Part shown: one piece after another, positions 9,733 to 18,182 of the stretch
Layout: every line of letters starts with the position of its first letter
How positions within the stretch are numbered: the first letter of the stretch is position 1
Origin: Agrobacterium tumefaciens
GTDB taxonomy: Bacteria > Pseudomonadota > Alphaproteobacteria > Rhizobiales > Rhizobiaceae
NCBI RefSeq assembly: GCF_013318015.2
Contig: NZ_CP115841.1
Span: forward strand, 2,294,001 to 2,358,000
Direction of reading: 5' to 3'
Length of the DNA: 64,000 bases
Program-made: the position numbers and the translations under genes
The notes under the pieces: generated by a model
What the model was told of the DNA's origin: nothing
Seen by the model: only the letters and a program-made list of their open reading frames with translations
Database searches by the model: none

Positions 9733-9754
9733 AAAGGCGCCCGCAGGCGCCTTT
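9733..9754. terminator. Terminator between LysE exporter and ABC operon
   Basis: A perfect 9-bp stem, AAAGGCGCC with GGCGCCTTT around a CGCA tetraloop. Five A residues precede it on the plus strand, which gives a six-T tail on the minus strand. It should therefore work best for the ABC operon and more weakly for the LysE gene. Confidence 0.88.
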
Positions 9755-9765
9755 CGGATAACTCA

Positions 9766-10560
9766 TCAGCCAATCAATAGCTCATCGTCATCAAGCGTCT
9801 GGCCGCGTATCTTGCGGAACATGTCGATAAGATCTTCGACCTGAAGACCATTGCGGCTTTCGCCGGACACATCGAGCACGATTTCACCGGCGTGCAGCAT
9901 GATCGTGCGGTCGCCATAGTCCAGCGCCTGACGCATGGAATGGGTAACCATCAGCGTCGTCAGCTTGCGCTCGGAAACCACCTTGCGGGTCAGCTCCATC
10001 ACGAACTCCGCCATGCCGGGATCGAGTGCTGCCGTATGTTCGTCAAGCAGCAACACGTCCGAACCGGAAAGCGTTGCCATGACAAGCGAGACCGCCTGCC
10101 TTTGCCCGCCGGACAACAGATCCATGCGGTCCTTCAAACGATTTTCCAGACCGAGATTGAGCGAAGCGATACGCTCCCGGAAGAAATCCCGCCTGCCGCG
10201 CCCAAGCGCCGGCAACAAGCCGCGACGCTCTCCGCGAGACGCCGCAAGCGCAAGGTTCTCCTCAATTGTGAGCGCGCCACAGCTGCCAGCCAGTGGGTCC
10301 TGAAACACGCGCGCCACCCGCCCGGCCCGGCTGGCGGTCGTTTTGCGTGTGACATCGGCGCCACCAACCATCACCTTTCCGGCCGTCGGCAGGACATCGC
10401 CCGCGAGAACGCCGAGAAGCGTGGATTTGCCGGCACCGTTGGAGCCGATCACGGTAACGAAGGAACCATCCTCGATGGTAAGATCGATCTTGGCCAGCGC
10501 CTGCTTTTGCAGCGGTGTGCCACGCCCGAAGATGACCTGAATGTCGGAAAGGGAAATCAC
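9766..10560 (-). CDS. ABC transporter ATP-binding protein
   Basis: A 264-residue cytoplasmic ATPase of an ABC importer. It has Walker A GSNGAGKST near residue 39, signature LSGGQRQAV near residue 148 and Walker B LLLDEHTAALD, with His where most importers have Pro (DEH rather than DEP), plus the H-loop THSMRQALDYGD. It starts at a GTG whose GTGA overlaps the stop of the permease gene upstream, which indicates translational coupling. It is the last gene of the substrate-binding protein, permease and ATPase set. The family (DUF534/ABC_sub_bind partners) is linked in some bacteria to tryptophan or tyrosine uptake; the substrate here is not determined. Confidence 0.93.
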   Translation of the reverse strand: MISLSDIQVIFGRGTPLQKQALAKIDLTIEDGSFVTVIGSNGAGKSTLLGVLAGDVLPTAGKVMVGGADVTRKTTASRAGRVARVFQDPLAGSCGALTIEENLALAASRGERRGLLPALGRGRRDFFRERIASLNLGLENRLKDRMDLLSGGQRQAVSLVMATLSGSDVLLLDEHTAALDPGMAEFVMELTRKVVSERKLTTLMVTHSMRQALDYGDRTIMLHAGEIVLDVSGESRNGLQVEDLIDMFRKIRGQTLDDDELLIG

Positions 10561-11438
10561 GATGTTGCTCCCCCGCGGCGCAGTCGAGGCAGGATCAATG
10601 CGATGGCTACCAATACTGCCGTAACGAAATTGAGATCGGAGGCCTTGAGACCCAGCGCATCGCTCGACAAAGCGAGCTGGATGGCAAGGCGGTAGGCGAT
10701 GGAGCCGAAAACACAGCCGATGAGCGCAATCAGAATGCCCCGCGAGCCGAACAGCGTTTCGCCGATGATGACGGCCGCAAGCCCGACGACGATGGTGCCG
10801 ACACCGGCAGTCACATCGGCAAAGCCATTGGTCTGCGCAAAAAGCGCGCCGCCGAGCGCGACCAGTGCATTCGAAAGCGCCATGCCAAGATAGATCTGGT
10901 TGCCGGTCTTCACCCCTTGGGCGCGCGCCATCCGCGCATTCGCGCCCGTCGCCCGCATGGCAAGGCCCGCGTCGCTCTCAAGGAAACGCCAGACGAGCAT
11001 GACAGCGAGCAATACCAGAACGCCGATAAAGAGTGGCCGCACGAGATATTCGGAAAGACCGAGACCGTAGAACGGCGAGATCATCGTATCCTGATTGAGC
11101 AGCGCCACATTCGGTTTTCCCATCACCCGAAGGTTCACCGAAAACAGCGCGATCATCGTCAGGATTGACGCAAGCAGGTTGAGTATCTTGAACCGAACGT
11201 TGAGCGTGGCCGTAACGATGCCAGCACCGGCGCCGGCAACCATCGCAATCGCCGTCGCGACCCAGGCATTGAGGCCGGCGATGATCATCACTGCCGCAAC
11301 GGCTGCGCCGAGCGGAAAGGAACCGTCAACGGTCAGATCAGGAAAATCAAGTACCCTGAAAGCGAGATAGACGCCGATCGCCACGAAGGCGAAGACCAGT
11401 CCCAGTTCCACGGCACCCCAGAAAGCGATTTGGCTCAC
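10557..11438 (-). CDS. ABC transporter permease (branched-chain-permease-like fold)
   Basis: A 293-residue inner-membrane permease with eight or more hydrophobic segments, of the BPD_transp_2 family that also serves branched-chain amino-acid and sugar importers. A conserved piece is visible at VLDFPDLTVDGSFPLGAAV near residue 30, typical of the permease that partners DUF534 binding proteins. The start codon is GTG at 11438 with AAGGA at a suitable distance, and no closer ATG exists. It overlaps the ATPase gene by 4 bases and lies 96 bases downstream of the binding-protein gene. Confidence 0.92.
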   Translation of the reverse strand: MSQIAFWGAVELGLVFAFVAIGVYLAFRVLDFPDLTVDGSFPLGAAVAAVMIIAGLNAWVATAIAMVAGAGAGIVTATLNVRFKILNLLASILTMIALFSVNLRVMGKPNVALLNQDTMISPFYGLGLSEYLVRPLFIGVLVLLAVMLVWRFLESDAGLAMRATGANARMARAQGVKTGNQIYLGMALSNALVALGGALFAQTNGFADVTAGVGTIVVGLAAVIIGETLFGSRGILIALIGCVFGSIAYRLAIQLALSSDALGLKASDLNFVTAVLVAIALILPRLRRGGATS

Positions 11439-11534
11439 GGTAATGTCCTTGTTATTGCCGCCGCGTCGGCGGATACGGGCACCATTGCGTGCCGCGCAAA
11501 ACGGGCGGCGAGTGACCGCCGCCCGAAGTCCGGT

Positions 11535-12488
11535 TTAGTCGATGACCTTGGTGGCGCGCTTCGTCACGCTTTCGGGGAAGGTGACGCCAGCTTTTTCAGC
11601 AGCCTTCTTGTTGATCACCAGATCGGTGCCGACGGCAACGGTTGCCGGAATGTCGCCGGGCTTCTCACCCTTGAGAATGCGAACAACGACAGCGCCGGTC
11701 TGCTTGCCAACGTCGAAATAATTGAAGCCGAGAGCCGCAACCGCACCGCGCGCAACGGAATCCGTATCGGCGGCATAAAGCGGAATCTTCGCCTCACTCG
11801 CAACGCCAGCTGCCGCCTCGAAAGCGGAAACGATGGTATTGTCGGTCGGCACGTAGATCACGTCGGCCTTGCCGACCAGTGCGCGCGTCGCGCCCTGCAC
11901 TTCGGCGGATTTTGTGGCGACAGATTCAACGACCTTCAGGCCGGCCTTTTCAGCCTCAGCCTTCAGCGCTGCAAGCGTCGAGACGGAGTTGGCCTCGGCG
12001 GAGTTGTAGATAAAGCCGATGGACTTGGCGTTGGGCGAAATTTCCTTGATCAGCGCCAGATGCTCAGCAATCGGCAGCATGTCGGAAAGCCCGGTCACGT
12101 TGCGGCCGGGCTTTTGCATGTCCTTGACGAGCTGTGCGCCAACCGGATCGGAAACAGCCGTGAAGACAACCGGAATGTCGCGCGTCGCCGCAACGACAGC
12201 CTGGGCGGACGGTGTGGAGATCGGCACGATGACATTGGGGGCTTCGCCCACGAACTGACGCGCAATCTGCGCTGCGGTGCCTGGATTGCCCTGCGCGGAC
12301 TCGTAGAGGAACTTGAGGTTCTCGCCTTCCTTGTAACCGGCTTCGGCAAGCGCTGCCTTGACGCCGTCACGTGCGGCGTCAAGCGCCGGATGTTCGACAA
12401 TGGCGGTGACGGCAACGGTGACGTTTTCAGCCTTGGCCGGCAGAACGAGGGCGCTCGCGGCCGCGAGCGCCAGAATGAATGCACGCAT
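11535..12488 (-). CDS. ABC transporter substrate-binding protein (DUF534/TrpX-like)
   Basis: A 317-residue periplasmic binding protein. A cleavable signal peptide is visible (MRAFILALAAASALVLPAKA) without a lipobox cysteine, so it should be soluble in the periplasm. The mature part (VTVAVTAIVEHPALDAARDGVKAALAEAGY, then ARQFVGEAPNVIVPISTPSAQA and IPVVFTAVSDPVGA) is characteristic of the ABC_sub_bind family, whose studied members bind tryptophan or tyrosine. The ATG at 12488 has a strong GGAGG site. It is the first gene of the operon. Ligand identity is inference only. Confidence 0.92.
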   Translation of the reverse strand: MRAFILALAAASALVLPAKAENVTVAVTAIVEHPALDAARDGVKAALAEAGYKEGENLKFLYESAQGNPGTAAQIARQFVGEAPNVIVPISTPSAQAVVAATRDIPVVFTAVSDPVGAQLVKDMQKPGRNVTGLSDMLPIAEHLALIKEISPNAKSIGFIYNSAEANSVSTLAALKAEAEKAGLKVVESVATKSAEVQGATRALVGKADVIYVPTDNTIVSAFEAAAGVASEAKIPLYAADTDSVARGAVAALGFNYFDVGKQTGAVVVRILKGEKPGDIPATVAVGTDLVINKKAAEKAGVTFPESVTKRATKVID

Positions 12489-12596
12489 AGGTATCCTCCA
12501 GTTGGTTTCTTATTGCCGTCTTATTAGAAACAAGACCGCCCGAAATCAATCAAAGAACCGTAACGAACCAAGCTTTCTGCCGCGATTGGCGTCGAT

Positions 12597-13835
12597 TCAG
12601 TCGTCCGCACCGTGGTTGGCAATCATCATCGCCTCGAAAGCCAGCCTTTCGGTTTTGCGCATGCGCTCGGATTCCGATTTCAGCTGGCCGCAGGCAGCGA
12701 GAATATCGCGGCCGCGCGGCGTACGGATCGGCGAAGCGTAACCCGCCTGATTGATGAAATCCGCGAACTTCTCGATCTGCGCCCATTCGGAGCACTGGTA
12801 ATTCGTGCCTGGCCACGGATTGAAAGGAATGAGATTGATCTTGGCTGGAACGCCCCTCAGAAGCTGCACCAGCATCTTGGCGTCTTCCAGACTGTCGTTC
12901 ACATCCTTCAGCATCACATATTCGAAGGTGATGCGGCGGGCGTTGGAGACACCCGGATAATTGCGGCAAGCCTCGATCAGCTCCTTCAGCGGGTATTTCT
13001 TGTTGATCGGCACCAGCATGTCGCGCAGATCGTCGCGCACCGCATGCAGTGAAATCGCCAGCATGACGCCGATCTCATCGCCCGTGCGGAAGATTTCCGG
13101 CACGACGCCCGAGGTGGACAGGGTCACGCGACGCTTGGAGAGCGACAGGCCGTCACCATCGGTGGCGATCAGAAGTGCGGTCTTCACATGTTCGAAATTG
13201 TAGAGCGGTTCGCCCATGCCCATCATCACGATGTTGGAGACCTTGCGGCCTTCGCTCGGCACATAGGCGCCGACCGGCGTCGAACCGTCAGGAAAATCGC
13301 CGAGCCGGTCGCGGGCGAGCAGAAGCTGGGAGAGAATTTCCTCGGCCGTCAGGTTCCGCACCAGACGCTGCGTGCCGGTGTGACAGAAGGAACACGTCAG
13401 CGAACAGCCCACCTGGCTCGAAATGCAAAGCGTGCCGCGTCCTTCTTCGGGAATATAGACCGTCTCGATCTCGACAGGACGTCCCGCACCGCGCGGCGGA
13501 AAACGCATCAGCCATTTGCGGGTGCCGTCGTTGGAAATCTGCTCCTCGACGATTTCGGGGCGGGCAATGGTGAAGGCTGCTTTCAGCTTTTCCCTGAGTT
13601 CCTTGGCAACATTGGTCATGTTGTCGAAATCCGAGACGCCGCGCACATACAGCCAGTTCCACAACTGGCTGACACGCATCTTCACCTGCTTCTGCGGCAC
13701 GCCGATCTCGGCCAGCGCCTCGCCCATTTCCTCCCGCGTCATGCCGATCAGCGACGGCTTGCCGGACATGAGATCGCTATTGGCGATCAGGGGAGTTTTG
13801 ACTGCCAGACCGGCAGGGGCATGCAATACGGACAT
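12597..13835 (-). CDS. rlmN: 23S rRNA/tRNA adenine-C2 methyltransferase RlmN
   Basis: Radical SAM enzyme that methylates C2 of A2503 in 23S rRNA and of A37 in some tRNAs. It is 412 residues from ATG 13835; a GTG lies one codon earlier. The 4Fe-4S cluster motif CxxxCxxC appears as CSLTCSFC near residue 145, followed by HTGTQRL. The conserved [19 protein letters not shown] and ISLHA segments are also present, and a C-terminal Cys ([11 protein letters not shown]) corresponds to the catalytic methyl-carrying cysteine. It is longer than E. coli RlmN by an N-terminal stretch of about 25 residues, which leaves a later start ([14 protein letters not shown]) possible. Confidence 0.96.
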   Translation of the reverse strand: MSVLHAPAGLAVKTPLIANSDLMSGKPSLIGMTREEMGEALAEIGVPQKQVKMRVSQLWNWLYVRGVSDFDNMTNVAKELREKLKAAFTIARPEIVEEQISNDGTRKWLMRFPPRGAGRPVEIETVYIPEEGRGTLCISSQVGCSLTCSFCHTGTQRLVRNLTAEEILSQLLLARDRLGDFPDGSTPVGAYVPSEGRKVSNIVMMGMGEPLYNFEHVKTALLIATDGDGLSLSKRRVTLSTSGVVPEIFRTGDEIGVMLAISLHAVRDDLRDMLVPINKKYPLKELIEACRNYPGVSNARRITFEYVMLKDVNDSLEDAKMLVQLLRGVPAKINLIPFNPWPGTNYQCSEWAQIEKFADFINQAGYASPIRTPRGRDILAACGQLKSESERMRKTERLAFEAMMIANHGADD

Positions 13836-13988
13836 CACGCTATCCCATCATCCAATGCATCGCACGACCGGCCTTTAGGAAAGGCGGAAAATCGTCTGCA
13901 TGTCGAGAAAATCAAAGGCGGAGCACTTTTCGCGCATCCGCCTGTCAATGTTGCCGCGCCTTTAGCATCAAACAAGCAAAAACGCAAA

Positions 13989-14009
13989 TGGCCGGTCGAT
14001 GACCGGCCA
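13989..14009 (-). terminator. Hairpin after the IalB-like gene
   Basis: A perfect 9-bp stem, TGGCCGGTC with GACCGGCCA around a three-base loop, 27 bases beyond the stop codon of the IalB-like gene. On the minus strand it is followed by TTTGCGTTTTTG, an interrupted U tract, so it is a plausible terminator for that gene. Confidence 0.75.
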
Positions 14010-14035
14010 ATCACGAAGCTGACGAAGCGTCAGGA

Positions 14036-14539
14036 TTACTTGCAGCTTTCGATCTGCTTAAAAGCAGCCGAAATGCCAGAAAGCGAATAGGAATACGAAG
14101 TCGCGGTGCCGCGGCCGGACACCGCCTTCACCGTCATCGACTTGCCGCCCTTCATCGCGGCCACGAGAGCGGGTTCTTCGGCAGCATTTTCAACCCAGGC
14201 AGCCTTGTCCTTGGTAAACATCACGAAGTTCTTGTTGTCGATCGTGACATTGACCTTGGAGCCCTGCTTCAGCGGGTAACCCACCATGGCCTGCGGCTCG
14301 TAGGAAATATTCTGGCCCGGACGCTGCGACACGATGAAGAAGATATCGCCGTGATCGACGCTCGCCGGTTCCTTGGAAGTTGGGATGGAAAGAACGTAGC
14401 AGACGGTGCTGTTGCCCGATTTGTACGAATAGGCGCCCCATGCATTGAACTGCTGGATGCGCGTGGGCGACTGTGCAGATGCTACGCCGACGCTGGTCAG
14501 CAAAATGGCCACTGCGGTTGCTACACTTCTTACAAACAT
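14036..14539 (-). CDS. Invasion-associated locus B (IalB) family protein
   Basis: A 167-residue exported protein of the IalB family (PF06776), named after a Bartonella invasion factor but widespread in Rhizobiales, where its function is unknown. A signal peptide is clear (MFVRSVATAVAILLTSVGVASAQ). The mature domain contains the typical YVLSIPTSKEPASVDHGDIFFIVSQRPGQN and KAAWVENAAEEPALVAAMKGG segments. I chose the ATG at 14539, preceded by AGGAAA, over the first possible start ten codons upstream. It stands alone and is followed by a hairpin terminator. The name should not be read as evidence for invasion. Confidence 0.9.
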   Translation of the reverse strand: MFVRSVATAVAILLTSVGVASAQSPTRIQQFNAWGAYSYKSGNSTVCYVLSIPTSKEPASVDHGDIFFIVSQRPGQNISYEPQAMVGYPLKQGSKVNVTIDNKNFVMFTKDKAAWVENAAEEPALVAAMKGGKSMTVKAVSGRGTATSYSYSLSGISAAFKQIESCK

Positions 14540-14837
14540 AGAATTTCCTGCCGGGTTATTGTCTTCCATTGGCCCGAAGCAGCGGCGGGCTCCATGTTTA
14601 TGGATCGGCCACGTTCAGGTGCGGATCGTCTTTTCTCATTGTGGTCAGGAAGCGGTTACCAAACCGTCAACAACACGTATAAAATGCCGAAAACGTCTTG
14701 AAGTGTTACAGATCGGCTACGCCCGCACCCTGAGAAGAAAGGCGTGGCACGCCCTCCCCGTCTTGTCTATGACACACAAATTCAGGCAACAATTTGTCAC
14801 CTGCCCGGCTCCGAGGAGCCTCGTCATCACAGACGTG

Positions 14838-15218
14838 TTATTCGGCCTCCTGCTGCCGTTTCAGCATGGCATCCGCTGCATCGTAATGCTCCATCTTGAT
14901 GTGGGCGCGGATCATCGCAAGCGCGGCCGTAATGACCGCGATGTCGTCGGTAAAACCAACGACCGCCAGCATGTCCGGTATGGCATCAAACGGCATGATG
15001 AAATAGGCAAGCGCGGCCAGAATAATGCCCTTGGCACGCAGCGGAGTATCCCGGTCGATCGCGCAATAATAGGCTGCTGCCGCATCGCGCGCGAAGGGCA
15101 CCTTGGTCATCACACGCTTCAGCTTCGGCCAGAATTTGGCGCGCACGACGCGTTCGCGTTCGCCCTCGCTGCCCGTTTCCCCGGGCAAAAGAATTTCACC
15201 GATTTTCACATCATCCAT
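14838..15218 (-). CDS. YkvA-like DUF1232 protein
   Basis: A 126-residue protein with the DUF1232 core, visible as YYCAIDRDTPLRAKGIILAALAYFIMPFDAIPDMLAVVGFTDDIAV (two hydrophobic helices linked by PFDAIPD, the family hallmark). It is probably anchored in the inner membrane; no function is known for the family. The start was set at ATG 15218 because GGAGG lies nine bases ahead. It lies 51 bases downstream of the pterin dehydratase gene on the same strand and may be co-transcribed with it. Confidence 0.88.
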   Translation of the reverse strand: MDDVKIGEILLPGETGSEGERERVVRAKFWPKLKRVMTKVPFARDAAAAYYCAIDRDTPLRAKGIILAALAYFIMPFDAIPDMLAVVGFTDDIAVITAALAMIRAHIKMEHYDAADAMLKRQQEAE

Positions 15219-15269
15219 GATCGACGGTCCTCCGGTCACGGTTATTATATGGGAGTTAAAGCCCGCCGT

Positions 15270-15575
15270 TCAATTCCCACGGCCCGTTGCCGCCTTCTGC
15301 ATGGCCTCCGCGAGCAGGAAATCCCGCTCGGTAACGCCTTGCGAATCGTGGGTGGTGAGGCAGACCCTGACGCGCGAATAGACGTTGGACCATTCTGGAT
15401 GATGATTGAGCTTTTCTGCCACGAGTGCGGACTCCGCCATGAAACCAAAAGCCTCCGCAAAACTCGCAAATTTGAACGACCGGACGATTGCCGCCCCGTC
15501 CTCGCGCAAGGACCAGCCTTCGAGTTTTAAAAGCGCCTGCCGGATGGCTTCCGGCTCAAGTCTGGGATATTTCAT
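15270..15575 (-). CDS. 4a-hydroxytetrahydrobiopterin dehydratase
   Basis: A 101-residue pterin-4a-carbinolamine dehydratase, which recycles the oxidised pterin cofactor of aromatic amino-acid hydroxylases. The active-site signature is visible as [14 protein letters not shown] (two adjacent His, then Pro-Glu-Trp) near residue 60, followed by [13 protein letters not shown]. The size is normal for the family. No phenylalanine hydroxylase gene is in the window, so it may act with a gene elsewhere. In bacteria lacking that pathway the protein can instead help molybdopterin enzymes, so the role is inferred. Confidence 0.92.
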   Translation of the reverse strand: MKYPRLEPEAIRQALLKLEGWSLREDGAAIVRSFKFASFAEAFGFMAESALVAEKLNHHPEWSNVYSRVRVCLTTHDSQGVTERDFLLAEAMQKAATGRGN

Positions 15576-15655
15576 GCATCTTGCCTCCGCTTGACATGCG
15601 ATCCGCTGTTTCGGACAAACATTAACGCCTCAACGACCGGATCGACGCATATTCA

Positions 15656-16135
15656 ATGAAACATACAGCCGTTCTTTTTGTCTGCATGGGCAATATCTGC
15701 CGCTCACCGCTTGCCGAAGGCATTTTGACAAACCTTGCCGAAACCGGAGGCCTGTCTCGCCAACTCACTGTCGATTCCGCCGGCACCGGCGGTTGGCACA
15801 CCGGTACCGCCCCGGATCGCAGATCCATCGCAATCGCCCGCAAGCATGGCATCGATATTTCCCTGCAGCGTGCGCGGCAGGTCAGCCAGGCCGATTTCGA
15901 GACCTTCGATCTCATCCTTGCCATGGACGGAGGAAATCTCGCGAAACTGCTCCGAAAGGCGCCCGAAAACCGGAAGCACAAAATCCACCTGTTCCTGGAC
16001 TACGCTTCGGGACGCCACGAAAACGTGCCCGATCCCTACTTCGGTGGCGACGACGGATTTCTGGTCGTCTACAACATGCTTTTTGCGGGATGCAGCTCGT
16101 TGCTCGAGAAGATGGCGCTGGACCGCGCTTCGTGA
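15656..16135 (+). CDS. Low-molecular-weight protein-tyrosine phosphatase
   Basis: A 159-residue cytoplasmic phosphatase. The P-loop C(x)5R is CMGNICRS near residue 10 and the general acid is in DPYFGG near residue 127, so both catalytic elements are present. It is not next to a tyrosine kinase or exopolysaccharide cluster, so its target is open. Its last 67 bases overlap the end of thpR on the opposite strand, and both genes remain full length. The start is ATG 15656 without a strong ribosome-binding site. Confidence 0.94.
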   Translation: MKHTAVLFVCMGNICRSPLAEGILTNLAETGGLSRQLTVDSAGTGGWHTGTAPDRRSIAIARKHGIDISLQRARQVSQADFETFDLILAMDGGNLAKLLRKAPENRKHKIHLFLDYASGRHENVPDPYFGGDDGFLVVYNMLFAGCSSLLEKMALDRAS

Positions 16136-16662
16136 AGCGGGAACACCTCTTCCACGATGTAGGGTCCGCCACCCACCGATTCCTTGGACGACATCAGCAC
16201 GAAACGACCGACCGTGAAGGCGGATGTGCGGAAATTGCCGCGCCCGGAAAGATACTGCACCACATCGTCCAGCCGTGAAGAGCGCAACCGCGCCAGCGTC
16301 ACATGCGGCATGAACTTGCGCGGATCCGGCGGCAGGCCGATCCTCTGACAGATCCTCTCGACCTCCGCCTGAAGCGCATTCATTTCCGGCGAGGGGGAAA
16401 CCCCCGCCCAGATCGAATGCGGTTTCTTGGAGCCGAAGGAACCCATCCCGTTGAGACTGAGCTGGAATTCCGGCCTGTCGATCCGGTCCAGCCTGTCAAC
16501 GACCTCATCGGCGGTTCTCCCGTCGATATCGCCGATAAAACGCAGGGTTATGTGATAATTCTCCACATCGATCCACCGGGCTCCCGGCAGACCACCGCGC
16601 AACAATGACAGGCTCATAGCCGCATTGCGCGGAATTTCGAGGGCGATAAACAGTCTCGGCAT
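16069..16662 (-). CDS. thpR: RNA 2',3'-cyclic phosphodiesterase (2H superfamily)
   Basis: A 197-residue member of the 2H phosphoesterase superfamily (LigT/ThpR), which opens 2',3'-cyclic phosphate ends of RNA. Both catalytic HxT motifs are visible: HITL in ENYHITLRFIGD near residue 42 and HVTL in KFMPHVTLARL near residue 125. I chose ATG 16662 (MPRLFIALEIP), which has GGGGAG ahead. The end overlaps the tyrosine-phosphatase gene on the other strand by 67 bases. Upstream is the GDSL hydrolase gene on the same strand. Confidence 0.92.
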   Translation of the reverse strand: MPRLFIALEIPRNAAMSLSLLRGGLPGARWIDVENYHITLRFIGDIDGRTADEVVDRLDRIDRPEFQLSLNGMGSFGSKKPHSIWAGVSPSPEMNALQAEVERICQRIGLPPDPRKFMPHVTLARLRSSRLDDVVQYLSGRGNFRTSAFTVGRFVLMSSKESVGGGPYIVEEVFPLHEARSSAIFSSNELHPAKSML

Positions 16663-16730
16663 GGCGAGCTCCCCGAATCTCTTGGCAGAACAAGCATAGC
16701 GAATCATGCAATGCAGGCGGGCGCAAGTGC

Positions 16731-17381
16731 TTATTTTTTTTGCGCACCGATTGTCTTGATGAAGCTTTCAACAGTCGGCAAAGATTTCTCCACCATCATC
16801 GCCACACCCTGCGTATTGGGATGCATCTTGTCCTCCAGCTTCAACTTATCATCCGTCACCACGCCATCCAGAAAAAACGGATAAAGCGGCAGGTTGTATT
16901 TTTCTGCAAGCTTCGGATAGATCGGGTTGAAGCGCTTGGCGTAATCGTCACCCATGTTCGGCGGTGCCATAATGCCGACTAGCAGCACCGCTATGTTGCG
17001 TTTCTGAAAGCCGGAAATGATGGCGTCGAGGTTCTTTTCCGTCTGTTCCGGCGCAATACCGCGCAACGCATCATTGGCGCCGAGTTCCAGAATGACCCCG
17101 TCCGTGCCATCGGGAACCGACCACTCCGCCCGAGCCAGACCGCCTGAGGACGTATCGCCGGACACACCGGCATTGGTGACGGTAACATTAACGCCCTTGG
17201 CCTTTAATGCAGCTTCAAGCTGTGCCGTATAGCCATCGGTGGGGGGTAACTGGTAACCCGCCATGAGACTGTCGCCCAGGCCAACCAGTTGCAATGTCCG
17301 CTCCTGCGCCATGACCGCCGAGGCGGAAAAGGCGGCTGCGAAAATGACGATGAAGTGAAACAGGGCAGCTTTAAATCTCAT
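16731..17381 (-). CDS. GDSL arylesterase/thioesterase (TesA-like)
   Basis: A 216-residue periplasmic hydrolase of the SGNH/GDSL family, similar to the multifunctional thioesterase/lysophospholipase TesA. A signal peptide is clear (FHFIVIFAAAFSASAVMAQ). SGNH blocks are visible: GLGDSLMAGY (Ser) near residue 36, GVSGDTSSGG (Gly), ELGANDALRG (Asn) and a C-terminal DKMHPN carrying the Asp/His pair (block V). It is divergent from the YbbA/YbbP-like pair. The same arrangement (tesA next to ybbA-ybbP) occurs in E. coli, which supports the assignment. A GTG sits one codon before the chosen ATG. Confidence 0.93.
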   Translation of the reverse strand: MRFKAALFHFIVIFAAAFSASAVMAQERTLQLVGLGDSLMAGYQLPPTDGYTAQLEAALKAKGVNVTVTNAGVSGDTSSGGLARAEWSVPDGTDGVILELGANDALRGIAPEQTEKNLDAIISGFQKRNIAVLLVGIMAPPNMGDDYAKRFNPIYPKLAEKYNLPLYPFFLDGVVTDDKLKLEDKMHPNTQGVAMMVEKSLPTVESFIKTIGAQKK

Positions 17382-17471
17382 CACGGCTTTCCTAACTTGG
17401 TTTGCATTGTCTGAAATACCGTCCGCATCGACACCGCCAGACTGTTTTCATCATATATAGGAACGAGAATT

Positions 17472-18182
17472 GTGACGAAAAGCATCATAGAGCTTAAGAA
17501 GGCCGACCTCACGCTCGGCAACGCCGCCGCCTCCGTTCACGTTCTCAAGAGCATCGATCTTGCCATTGGCGAAAGCGAGGCGGTGGGCATCGTCGGCCCT
17601 TCCGGTTCGGGAAAATCGACGCTTCTCATGGTGCTTGCCGGTCTCGAAAGGCTGGATAGCGGCGAGATCGTCATAGCGGGCACGGAATTGCATAAGCTCG
17701 GCGAGGATGCTCTCGCGGATTTCCGCGGCAAGAATATCGGCATCGTTTTCCAGTCTTTCCACCTCATCGCCAATATGACGGCGCTGGAAAACGTAGCCGT
17801 TCCGCTGGAACTGGCCAACGTGCCTAACCCCTTCGAGATCGCCAAACGGGAACTCGTTGCTGTCGGTCTCGGCGAACGCCTCAACCATTATCCCGGCCAG
17901 CTCTCCGGTGGCGAACAGCAGCGTGTTGCGATCGCCCGCGCGCTTGCACCCTCCCCCGCCGTGTTGATCGCAGACGAACCGACCGGCAATCTGGATGCGG
18001 ATACGGGCCAGCAGATCGCCGATCTTCTTTTCTCAAAACAGGCCGAACGCGGCATGACGATGATCCTTGTCACGCATGATCCGTCACTGGCCGCCCGTTG
18101 CTCAAGACAGATCAAGGTGCGCTCCGGCGAGATAGAGGGTGACAGCGCCGCTGCCCATATGGCCCGGGCGGTATCGGCATGA
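17472..18182 (+). CDS. ABC transporter ATP-binding protein, YbbA/LolD type
   Basis: A 236-residue ATPase of the MacB/LolD class. Walker A is GPSGSGKST near residue 45, the signature LSGGEQQRVAIARAL near residue 144 and Walker B VLIADEPTGNLD, all intact. The start is GTG 17472 with AGGAACGAG upstream. Its final ATGA overlaps the start of the large FtsX-domain permease, so the two are made together. Pairs of this type next to tesA are called ybbA-ybbP in E. coli; the transported molecule is unknown, and mechanotransmission rather than transport across the membrane is likely for this class. Confidence 0.92.
   Translation: MTKSIIELKKADLTLGNAAASVHVLKSIDLAIGESEAVGIVGPSGSGKSTLLMVLAGLERLDSGEIVIAGTELHKLGEDALADFRGKNIGIVFQSFHLIANMTALENVAVPLELANVPNPFEIAKRELVAVGLGERLNHYPGQLSGGEQQRVAIARALAPSPAVLIADEPTGNLDADTGQQIADLLFSKQAERGMTMILVTHDPSLAARCSRQIKVRSGEIEGDSAAAHMARAVSA

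Noticed and set aside
14036..14539. IalB-like protein as a virulence factor
   Set aside because: The family is widespread in non-pathogenic Rhizobiales; the name gives no evidence of invasion here.
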